A stretch of 20,997 nt of DNA, from assembly GCA_023229825.1 (NCBI GenBank), contig JALNYN010000022.1, positions 1 through 20,997 of the forward strand. The letters are read 5' to 3'. How positions within the stretch are numbered: position 1 is the stretch's first letter; every line of letters starts with the position of its first letter. Both the position numbers and the translations under genes were made by a program. Positions 5,597-14,700 of this stretch are shown here, piece after piece. A model generated the notes under the pieces. That model searched no databases. It was not told where the DNA came from and worked only from the letters and a program-made list of their open reading frames with translations. This DNA is from Minisyncoccota bacterium. Lineage in GTDB: Bacteria; Patescibacteriota; Minisyncoccia; Phycocordibacterales; CAIJYI01.

Positions 5597-6139
5597 ATGA
5601 ATTCTTTTTTACGAAAATTAAAACGAGAGGGTGTCGTAAAACAAGAAGAGGTTGCCGAACAGCATCTTCCGACAGCTCAGTCTTCAGCGAATGCGGGAAT
5701 GGTTCCTCCCGGAGTTTCTCAATTGCCTGTGGATGTATATCAGACGGATCAGCACATCGTGATCTACGCGCAGATTCCCGGACTTGATCTCGGCAAACTT
5801 GATATTTCCATTGAGGGAGACAATGACGTCGTTACTATCCAGGGCGAATATAAGCGTCCTGAAGACGTGGCGCATAATGGACTCGGAAAAGGAGAGTTCT
5901 CTTTGGAAGAATGCAGCTGGGGTCAGTTTTTCCGACAGATCATCTTGCCTCAAGAAATAGATGCCGCGAAAGCGGAAGCAAAAGTGAAAGATGGAGTGCT
6001 TTTCTTATCTTTACCTCTGAAAGGAGTCGCTGCCAAGAAATTTAAGATGCGCGTGGTGAAGATCGGCGAACATATCGAACCTCAGCCGGAAACGCTTGTC
6101 ACCAATATTGCTGCTATGAGTCCGGTTGTAATCGCATAA
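5597..6139 (+). CDS. small heat shock protein, Hsp20/alpha-crystallin family
   Basis: 180 residues with no signal peptide, so cytoplasmic. A variable N-terminal arm (about 1-42) precedes the alpha-crystallin domain (about 43-142): LPVDVYQTDQHIVIYAQIPG (strands 2-3), GDNDVVTIQGE, FFRQIILPQEIDAAKAEAKV, DGVLFLSLPL. These are the usual landmarks, including the family hallmark A-x-x-x-DGVL near the domain end. The C-terminal tail (about 143-180) lacks a clear I-x-I/V clamp, so oligomer assembly may differ. Such proteins hold unfolding proteins without ATP. It is followed after 17 bases by the cohesin gene, implying one transcript from the promoter at 5530. It is the only clearly cytoplasmic soluble protein in the window. 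Confidence 0.93.
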   Translation: MNSFLRKLKREGVVKQEEVAEQHLPTAQSSANAGMVPPGVSQLPVDVYQTDQHIVIYAQIPGLDLGKLDISIEGDNDVVTIQGEYKRPEDVAHNGLGKGEFSLEECSWGQFFRQIILPQEIDAAKAEAKVKDGVLFLSLPLKGVAAKKFKMRVVKIGEHIEPQPETLVTNIAAMSPVVIA

Positions 6140-6156
6140 AAAAGAAGTTTCCGCGT

Positions 6157-7632
6157 ATGACGCACAGTATCAGAAAAAAAATTCATATTTTTTTCGTTGC
6201 CACCGGTCTGTTTTTCGGCGGCGTTTTTTTCGTTTCCGCGGCGACGATCTCCTTCACTCCTTCTTCGGGTTCTTTTAATACTGGAAAAACTTTTACCGTT
6301 GCGGTAACGATCGATGGATCGGGACAGCCGATCAATTCATCGGAAGCAAAAATTTCTTTCGACAAAACAGCATTATCTGTTCAGAGTCTTTCCAAAGACG
6401 GTTCTCCTTTTGGTATGTGGCCGGCAGATCCGGCTTTCGACAATGCTGCCGGCACTGTTTCTTATACGGGCGGGGCTACGGCGCCCTTTTCCGGTAAAAA
6501 AAATATTATTTCGATCGTTTTCAAAGCGCTGAAAGAGGGAAGTACCGGTCTTTCATTTTCTTCCGCCAGCGTGATGTCCGGTCCCGGTACCGAGGTGCTT
6601 TCCGCGAGCAGTTCGGCGGCATTTACGATCACCGCTGCAGCCGTGGAGGAAACTCCGACCCCTGTGACGCCTCCGGCAACGGTCGGCGGTTCTGCGAGTT
6701 TGCCGGCCATTCCGGTGATAAGTTCCGATAGTCATCCTGATCCGGAAAAATGGTATAAAGAAAAAACGGCGTCGTTCAAATGGAATCTTCCTCGCGATGT
6801 GGATAATGTCCGCATCCTTCTCGACGACAACGCCCGTTCCGTTCCGTCCATTTCCAATACTCCGCCTATATCTTCGAAAGTATTTAAAGATGTCGGAGAT
6901 GGTACAAAATATTTTCATGTGATGTTCCACAACAAATCCGGTTGGGGGACGCCTGCGCATCGGCAGGTTCTTATTGATACAACCCCTCCCGATAAATTCA
7001 CCATTGAATCTCGCTCAGACACTCCCGGGATAGGGGATACTTCGCTTGTTTTTTTGGTCACGGATAAGTCATCCGGGATCGACCATTACAAGCTGTCTAT
7101 CGACGGCGGTGCTTCAACGACCGTTCAAACAAAAGACGTGACATCAAAAGGCGAATATAAGCTGGACTCTCTTCCGGAAGGAAATCATACGGCAAAAGTT
7201 CTCGCCGTCGATAAGGTCGGAAATATTACGGAGGCCAGTGCGGAATTCACCGTCGTTAAGGCTGCGCCCATAGCGGACGCCTCGACCGGAGATCAGATCG
7301 TTGTGGAGTCGGCTTCTCCAATCCCATACTACGTTTCTTTTATTTTTCTGGCTCTTTGTGTGTTCTTGGCCGGATTGCTCTATTCCGAAAGAAGAAAATT
7401 CGTTCGTGAAAAAGAAGAACTGAAAACGGAATCCGATGAGGCCGGAGACAAACTGGGAAAAATATTCACCGCATTGCGCGATGAAGCGGAAGAACAGATC
7501 CACGCACTTTCAGGCAAACCGAATTTATCGGATTCCGAACGGGAAATTCTTGAACGCCTCAAAGAAGCGCTTGATCTCTCCGAAGAACTTTTAGAAAAAG
7601 AAGTGGAAGATGTGAGGAAACTGCTCAGATAA
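6157..7632 (+). CDS. membrane-anchored cohesin-domain protein with cytoplasmic coiled coil
   Basis: 491 residues. The signal peptide is about 1-28 (cut VSA-ATIS). A cohesin-type domain covers about 29-165: FTPSSGSFNTGKTFTVAVTI, then SEAKISFDKTALSV (the Y/F-D-x-x-x-L-x-V strand of cohesins), GTVSYTGG and KNIISIVFKALKEGSTGLSF. A Thr/Pro linker (about 168-180) follows. Two Ig/fibronectin-like domains (about 185-275 and 280-368) include the phrase DKSSGIDHYKLSIDGG and end in VDKVGNITEASAEFTV. One transmembrane helix (about 391-412) is followed by basic RRKF and a charged helical tail (about 413-491) that looks coiled-coil. The protein thus displays a cohesin outside and a helical rod inside. Start: ATG 18 bases after the hsp20 stop, with an agaag sequence at 6142-6146 as a possible weak ribosome site. 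The likely partner is the dockerin protein encoded at 3426-5240, though binding is inferred. Confidence 0.85.
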   Translation: MTHSIRKKIHIFFVATGLFFGGVFFVSAATISFTPSSGSFNTGKTFTVAVTIDGSGQPINSSEAKISFDKTALSVQSLSKDGSPFGMWPADPAFDNAAGTVSYTGGATAPFSGKKNIISIVFKALKEGSTGLSFSSASVMSGPGTEVLSASSSAAFTITAAAVEETPTPVTPPATVGGSASLPAIPVISSDSHPDPEKWYKEKTASFKWNLPRDVDNVRILLDDNARSVPSISNTPPISSKVFKDVGDGTKYFHVMFHNKSGWGTPAHRQVLIDTTPPDKFTIESRSDTPGIGDTSLVFLVTDKSSGIDHYKLSIDGGASTTVQTKDVTSKGEYKLDSLPEGNHTAKVLAVDKVGNITEASAEFTVVKAAPIADASTGDQIVVESASPIPYYVSFIFLALCVFLAGLLYSERRKFVREKEELKTESDEAGDKLGKIFTALRDEAEEQIHALSGKPNLSDSEREILERLKEALDLSEELLEKEVEDVRKLLR

Positions 7633-7656
7633 TAATTTTTTATGATCTTTTGTGCC

Positions 7657-7682
7657 ACACAACTTTTAGGAAAAAGTTGTGT
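7657..7682. terminator. terminator-like hairpin after the cohesin gene
   Basis: An 11-bp stem (acacaactttt/aaaagttgtgt) with a 4-base loop starts 24 bases after the stop codon; flanking cc/gg can extend it. The following T run is short. Confidence 0.65.
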
Positions 7683-7713
7683 TTGGTGTGTAAATAAATA
7701 ATTTCTAATATCC

Positions 7714-7862
7714 AATTTCTAATTTCTAATAAAATGTCTAATGTTTAAATTTCAAATGAAATAACCGTTCTCAGTACTTCTTTTTATTCGTCATTCCGGG
7801 CCACGACCCGGAATCCATGTTTATAATTTCGTCATTAGGTATTTTATTAGAAATTAGAAATT
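7714..7862. repeat. 22-base inverted arms around palindrome copy 9
   Basis: Bases 7714-7735 and 7841-7862 are perfect reverse complements (units of aatttcta). Further related satellite units lie just outside them (7698-7713 and 7863-7880). The palindrome sits between. The architecture matches that at 1941-2178 and 3152-3399 but uses a different satellite. No gene is seen in 7633-7972. Confidence 0.85.
7789..7819 (+). repeat. intergenic palindrome family, copy 9
   Basis: Forward orientation; stem attccggg/cccggaat, loop ccacga; right flank ccatg instead of ccacg. The only unpaired standard copy. Confidence 0.82.
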
Positions 7863-7937
7863 TGTAATTAGAAATTATTTAAGAAAGATGTGAACTAAGA
7901 GACCACGTCCCTTTTTTTCATCTTTAAATATTTAGAG

Positions 7938-7965
7938 TTGCAAACCAATATTTTGCCCGTATAAT
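7938..7965 (+). promoter_or_regulatory. sigma70-type promoter overlapping the annotated-style first ATG
   Basis: TTGCAA (7938-7943), 16-base spacer, TATAAT (7960-7965). The predicted transcript start (7 to 8 bases after the -10) falls at about 7972-7973, exactly at the second ATG. This decides the start of the next gene. Confidence 0.7.
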
Positions 7966-7972
7966 GAAGACC

Positions 7973-8563
7973 ATGCACGGATTAAAACCATATTTCGATC
8001 GTTTGCGTCGAATTTTGAAAGAAACAAGAAAGGAAACCGAATTTTTTGTCGCGGTTTGTTTCTTGATCACCATTATGGCGATCTTTGTGTATACCGTGGC
8101 TCACAGCGTGATACGAAACGCTGCGAACGATCCGCAAAACGCGATGGCTATGGATGCCGCGTTTCTTCTTTCTCATAATGCTCCGATGGGGCCGATCGTT
8201 CCCGAGATCGGCGTTGAACTTTCTCGCAGTCAGGAAACTTTCATACAGGTATATGATGAAAAGGGAAGTCTGCTTGATTCCAATGCTACTTTGAACGGAA
8301 AAAGTTTAAAAATTTCGAAAAAAGCTCTTTCGTATGCCAAAAAACACGGCGAATCTTACACCACATGGCAGCCCGAGAAAGGCGTTCGGATCGCCGCCGT
8401 TATCGTTGCGTTTCAAGGTCAGAACCCCGGATTTGTCGTCACCGGCAGATCGCTTTACACGGCAGAAAGCCGGATCGCCGACGCAGCGAAACTATGCCTG
8501 CTCTTCTGGACGATAATGATGCTCTCCGCGTATTCGTTCTATCGTTTTCGCGTAAGGAAGTAA
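7973..8563 (+). CDS. two-pass membrane protein with a sensor-like extracytoplasmic domain
   Basis: 196 residues from ATG 7973; an upstream in-frame ATG at 7964 (adding MKT) overlaps the TATAAT box and could not be in the transcript. The basic N-terminus (LKPYFDRLRRILKETRKE) is cytoplasmic. Helix 1 spans about 22-43 (FFVAVCFLITIMAIFVYTVA). An ectodomain of about 125 residues contains FIQVYDEKGSLLDSNATLNG and AAVIVAFQGQNPGFVVTGRS, a strand order reminiscent of the PAS/Cache-like sensors of histidine kinases. Helix 2 (about 169-187) is followed by a short basic tail (YRFRVRK). Unlike a kinase, nothing follows helix 2: no HAMP, dimerisation or ATP-binding domain. The sensor comparison is inference from layout; the function is unknown. 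A hairpin terminator follows at 8623. Confidence 0.75.
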   Translation: MHGLKPYFDRLRRILKETRKETEFFVAVCFLITIMAIFVYTVAHSVIRNAANDPQNAMAMDAAFLLSHNAPMGPIVPEIGVELSRSQETFIQVYDEKGSLLDSNATLNGKSLKISKKALSYAKKHGESYTTWQPEKGVRIAAVIVAFQGQNPGFVVTGRSLYTAESRIADAAKLCLLFWTIMMLSAYSFYRFRVRK

Positions 8564-8584
8564 TACATTTGTAATTTCCCATTT

Positions 8585-8614
8585 TGTCATTCCGGCCAGC
8601 GACCCGGGATGACG
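8585..8614. repeat. intergenic palindrome family, copy 10 (hybrid)
   Basis: The left half (gtcattccgg) matches the forward form and the right half (cccgggatgacg) the reverse form, so both ends carry the cgtcat-type flank. It looks like an inverted pair collapsed by an internal deletion. Confidence 0.7.
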
Positions 8615-8622
8615 AGTGGGAA

Positions 8623-8642
8623 CCCGCACCCCTTCATGCGGG
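8623..8642 (+). terminator. intrinsic terminator
   Basis: cccgca/tgcggg 6-bp stem, 8-base loop, followed by ggatttt. It is placed 60 bases after the stop of the two-pass membrane protein. Confidence 0.65.
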
Positions 8643-8718
8643 GATTTTCCTATACTCTAAAAGTGGGAAAAACTGTTGATAACTCAGGCATTTTTCTGTG
8701 TTTTTTTGCTTCATTAAA

Positions 8719-8727
8719 TGATATAAT
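8719..8727 (+). promoter_or_regulatory. extended -10 promoter (TGaTATAAT) of the giant gene
   Basis: A perfect TATAAT at 8722-8727 with TGA immediately before it; no clear -35. The predicted leader is about 45 bases and has no Shine-Dalgarno before the ATG at 8779. Confidence 0.6.
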
Positions 8728-8778
8728 AAACGGGTGACTCATTTGTCAAAATAGCACAAACACAAGATACAAGACAAC

Positions 8779-11700
8779 ATGAAGATTTGGAAGAGGATTA
8801 CAAAAAATAAGATCCTTTCTTTTCCCGCGTGGCTCGGCGGAGTGTTTTTTGTTGCGCTCGTGCTTTTTGGCCTGCGCATGGTTTTTGCCGGAAATGATGA
8901 AAAAACGATCTACGTGTTTCCGACGAAAGTGACTTCCGTCGGATGGAAAAATGATTCCAACGCTTCCGAACAAAATCTTTCCGGAAAATCCATCTTCTCC
9001 GATTTTGATTTGATCAACTCGGCCGGTGTGTTAAAGAACGCGGACGGCGGCAACCATTCCAATGCGTCTTCGGAAAAAAATTCCGAAGAGCTGCCGAGCG
9101 AGCAGAAGGGTGATGTACAAACCGATGAGGAGAACGATGAAAAAAATATCGCTCCCGATACGAAAAAAAATGAAACTCAGAATTCCGTTGAGCCGAAAAA
9201 CGAAACGAATGCGCCCGCCGAGTCGGCAGCGGCGGAAGAAAAAGAACCGGCAAAAATAAATGATTCCGATATCGGTGCCGAGGTCTTGTCATTTTTGAAA
9301 AATTTTGCGACCCCGCTTTTTGCCGAAGAGATGCCGGCAGAAACAAAAGACGCCGCAGAAGGCAGCAGCGAAGCAAAAACAGGTTCCGGCAATGCTTCCG
9401 CAGAACCTGCTGATGAAACCGACGGAGAAGAAGCGGAAAATATACAAGAGGCTTCGACGACAGCGACGTCCAAGCCGGAGGTCCCCGGAGAGTCCGAAGA
9501 TGAAAAGCAAAACGTTGATGATCAGGGTACTTTCGTTTGCGAGATCAAAGGAAAAGATTGCTACACGATGGAACTCTCCGGATTTGGCATTGCGGACGGC
9601 GCTTCTCTCGGTGAAATAAAAAAGGCGGCGCTCAGACTTTCGTTCGCGGCAAAGGGGTCGGGCGAGCTTTCTGCAAGCGACCGTTTGTTCGTAAAATATT
9701 TTTATAAAGGAGAATGGTACCTTGCGGACTCGATCGCTTTGAATAAAGAGATCTCGAACGCTTCGAACGGCGGGCATTTCCTCTATACCATGCCGGATAT
9801 TACGAACTGGGACGAACTGGCGAACGTAAAGGTCTCGATCGAATTCGATAGAAATTCAAACGAAAACACGGAGGTGTTCGTCGACAGTGCTTGGCTCGAT
9901 ATCGCGTTTAAGACATCTGAAGAAATTGAGACGGCAGAGAAGAACAGCAATGTATCGTCATTTTTACGCGCAGGGGAAGAATCCAACGACCCCGATATTT
10001 TACAGGTGGGTCCGGGAAAAAAGATCTTATTTACTAATGGAAATGAGATCTCATCAAAAGGATTTACCGTCAAGACTGATAAGAATGTCTATGAAGGTTT
10101 ATCAGGTCAGACCGTGTATTTCAGCGTAACGAACACGACGGAGAGCGAAGACAAATTCGATCTTGGCGTTTATTTTCCCGAAACCGGAGGAGAAGTAAAG
10201 GCGCTGCGCAAATGGACGCGCAATGTTCCGTACGAAACGACCGTTTCCGATTATCGCCCCCTTACGTATTTCTGCGAAGAAGGGTGGATGGCTACGACCA
10301 CGGAAAGCGCTTCGGACATTGCAAAATACGAGTGCGCCTCATCGTTCGATATTGAAAGCTGCGATACGCTCAACGCCGACAAAACAAATTGCACGGTCAA
10401 TAATTCCCGCATCGGCTCGCGAACCGAAGCCGTGTATCAAAATGTCTGGCGCGATGCGGTCATTACGCAGGAAACAGGAAATAATTTTCTGAAGAATATA
10501 CAGGGTATTTTCACTGCGTGGAAGAGCGATGAAAAATTGCCGTATCGCGCGAAACAATCTTTTCAAGGAGAGCATCTTGTTTTTTCCGGACAGACGATCT
10601 ACTTTGCGATGGATATTTCCTATCCCGCTAATTCCAGAGGAAGATTTTTTATTGAGGCGAAACATGGAGATGCTTTCGGGCTGCTCTCTCCCAAGTGGCA
10701 GGGCGGATGGAAATATCGGATGCCTGTCGAGATCGCCGGCGCCACGATCGATTCCGAATTTTACGTTGTGATCGATGAAAGCCTTTCTGATCTTTGGAAC
10801 TCTGTGAACGAGGATGGAAGCGATCTGCGATTTATAACGGACGATGGAAAAGAACTTGCCTACTGGCTTTCCGATTGGGATCACAAAAATAAACATGCGG
10901 GAATGTGGGTGAAGTATGATAAAGGATCCGCACAGCGATCGCTCTACCTTTACTACGGAAATAAAAATGCGACCAGCGCGAGCAGCTCGCTCGCTCCGTT
11001 CCTGCATACGGATCTTTCAGAGATGTATCGCCCCGCAAATTATGAAAATGAGGCTCAAAATAAGGGTTTTTCCGTCGTCAGTTTGACCGATAAAAATGAG
11101 ATCAAGCTGTCGGGATTTGATGCGGTTTCATTGGATCGCGGCGAGGTGGCGATCTTCAGATCTTTCAATACCTCGTCCATTCTGTCGGCGAAAGGTCCCG
11201 TCATGGCGTATGCTCCCGATGCGGAAAAAAATATTTGGGAACCGATCGCGCCTCCGGAAAGCGACGGCGAAATTTTTTCTCGAAAAGAATTCGCTTCGGA
11301 ATTTGCTCTTCCCGCGGATGCCAGCGCTCTGCGCATTGTTTGCTCCGGCGAAAAAGAAATATCGGTTGAAGTCATATCTCAGGACATGACCATTGTTGAA
11401 AACGGATCTTGCGTTCCTTCTGAAGGATCCGGAGAGATCTTTCTCGGGGAAGGCGATGGACCGAATTTCACTGCCGGTTCGATCATCATTTCTTCCGGCG
11501 GTGAAAAGGTTCCATTCCTCGCGTTTATGAAAGGTTCCGGAGCGGAAACGCCGGAAACTTTTATTCCTCTTTTTGGCGCTCCGCAATCCCGCGGAAGTTC
11601 TCCTTCGTCGGTCGCCGTTACTTTTGGAAAAGAAGAATTATCTCCCGTGCCGCAAACGATCGATGACAGCTGGGCAGATCTTGACATGCTTGATGCATTG

Positions 11701-14700
11701 AAAAAGAGAGAAAATAAAATTCCGGAGGAATTCAAGTATCCGAAAATAAATGATCTTCTTGATACCAAGAAAGACTTCAATGCAAAAGAAGATCCTGCAT
11801 TTCGATTTAAGTATAAATTACAGCGGAATGCGATCGTTCAATTTGCGCGCGGACTATTCACCGACAAGCAATATTCCGTAAAGGCGGCGTATATTTCTCA
11901 TCCGATGCTCGGTGATGTACCCGTCGGTTTTGATGTGGTCTATGGAGAAAATAATGAGTGGACGCTGAAATTAAAAAAAGATTCGCTCGACATCCGCCCC
12001 GGAAAATACACGCTCAAAATTGAAGTTGATGAAGGTGAAAAAACTTTCATTGATGAAATGAATTTCTATTGGGGCGTTCTCGCGATGAATGCGACAAAGG
12101 CGGAATACCTCCCGGGAGAAACGGTAAAAATTGAAATGGCGGCGCTTTCTCAAAACGGCGATACGCTCTGCCACGCGAATTTGTCGCTCGCTATTGTGAA
12201 TCCGAAGGGTGTTGCTTATGACGCTCCGGTCGCTCCGTCCGGCCTGTGCGACGGCAATAATGTCGTAAATGTTCCGGATTATTCCGCGGAATATGAAACG
12301 GCAGAGCTGGGAATATATACCGCAAAACTCTCGCTTTTTGATGATAACGGCGATTTTACGACCGGCGTAACGAACACGTTCGAGGTGAAAGAGAACATTC
12401 CGTTTGAAATCACCCGCACCGGTCCGACGCGCATTTATCCTCCCGCGCCTTACACGATGTCCGTTTCCGTGAAAGCCAATAAAAATTTCTCGGGAGATAT
12501 CCGCGAAAAATTACCTCAGGGTTTTACGCTTACGGATTCAGATGCGACCGCGATGACGACCGAGGATGACGGCGTGTCGCAAGTTTGGAATGTTGACCTG
12601 AAAGCGGGGGAGAGCGTTACGCTTCGATACTCATTCGATGCGCCCGACGTGAGTCCGTATCTGTATATTTTGCCGCCGCTCGAATTTTTGCACAGCGGAA
12701 ACGCTTCCTCATCACCCAACAGTATTTTTAAAGAAGCCCGCTCATGGCAGATCGCATCAGACGCGGTCGGACAAGTGATCGTGCTTTGGGACGGCGGAGC
12801 GGCTCCCGCAGGGTGGACGTGTATTTCCTGCGGGTCCGGAGATTTTTTCCAAAAGTTTTTCCGAGGTGCGGCAAGCTATCTCGCGGCGGCCGGCGGTGCG
12901 GCGACGCACACACCGACGGCAAGCGGCGCGGTCGCAGATAATACCACGGGGGCGAGAAATAATAACGGCGGCACGAATATCTCAAGCACGGCACATCATC
13001 ATACTTATACGCCCGTTCTTGGTTCGGCGAGCAATCTTCCGTCGCATCGACAGCTTCGGGTGATCCGTTATGATTCCGCCGGCGAACCGGCTACGATCCC
13101 GGCCGGCGCGATCCTTTTCTTTGATGCGACCGTTCCTTCCGGCTGGACGCAGTATTCGGCGCAAGACGGATATTATGTGTACGGAGAAGATACGGTAGGA
13201 ACGACGGGGGGCTCGAATACGCACACCCATACGATATCGGGAGATACGGACGCGGCATACGGCGGAACGGTCGCGGCAAATAACAACAATCCGAGAGGAG
13301 GTGCTGCGAACCCGACGCATACTCACACCGTCAGCGGAGCAACGGCCGCCACGAATAACGAGCCCGCTTATGTGAATGTGATCTTGGGAAAACTGACGAA
13401 CGCGACCACTACGCAGAACGGATACATAACCATGTGGAATAACGAACCGGCGGAAGGATGGTCGTCACTTTCCGATGTAGGGGGACCTTTTTATCAAAAA
13501 TTTATCAAGCCTTCGGCAACTTATGGAACGACCGGCGGTTCCGATACTCATGCCACCGCGGATGTTTTGGGGATCGTTTCAGGACAAGCCAGTGCTGCGG
13601 TTACGAATCGAAATAATGGAGGAGCGGCAAACGCGAGTACCCACACGCATTCGGTGAACGTCACGAATTTTTCCACCGACGAAAACTTGCCGCCGTACAA
13701 CGATGTCATTTTTGCGAAACGTCTCGCCGGTATTCCGAAATTCACACAAGAGCAATATCAGTGGTATGTGACGGATACGGCGAATACTCCGACGGACCCG
13801 TGGCCCTCCGGCGATGCAGATCTCACTGAAGATACGCCGATCACAGTGAACGACGCACCGCCGGGAAACGGCAGCGTTCTTCGCTTGAGGATGTCACTTC
13901 AATCGATCAACTCGACCACGACAGCAAGCACACAGTCGTTCAGTTTGCAGTATGGAGCGGGGGAAGATTGTTCCGCGATCTCGTCGTGGACCGAAGTGGG
14001 CGGCATCGGCTCTTCTGAAATTTGGCGTGGTTATGACAATGGAAGTCTTTCTGATGGCGACTCATTATCGCAGACGGTTCTTCCTCTTTCCGCAAGTGCT
14101 CAGAGTTATGAAGAGGAAAGCGATTCCGCCGTTAATCCGGTTCAGATCGACAAGAATACGAATGGCGAATGGGATTTTGTCTTGGAGAATAATATGGCCG
14201 CGCCTGCGACCCACTATTGTTTCCGCATGGCATATCCCGATGATACGGCACTCTATACTTATAATACCTACGCCGAGTTGATAACGAATAGCGCCCCTGC
14301 GGCATCAACGATCTATACTCCATTCGATAATGAAACAGTGTCGGATACGACTCCTTCATTCGAGTTTTATTCCGTCGATCCGGAGGCTAACGATATGCAT
14401 TATCAAGTGCAGATCGACGATAATGCGGATTTCAGTTCGCCGGTCATTGACAATACTTCGACGAGCACACCCGCGAATTTCAACAACCTGACTATTCCCG
14501 CGGACAAAGCGCCTTATAATAATGGCAATAGAATCGAGTTCATACCGAGCGTTTCGCTTTCGAATGCGACCACCTATTGGTGGCGAGTGAGAGCCATTGA
14601 TCCTTCCGGAGCGAATACCTTTGCTTCGTGGACGACCGCGCAAAGCATTACCGTCAATACTTCGGCGACGATCTCGACTTGGTTCCAAACGACCTATGCA

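Noticed and set aside
1438..8614. Palindromes read as insertion-sequence ends or a MITE with a transposase
   Set aside because: No transposase-like gene, no target-site duplications that I could identify, and the elements are only about 30 bases long. A miniature non-autonomous element remains possible, but the sequence here cannot show it.
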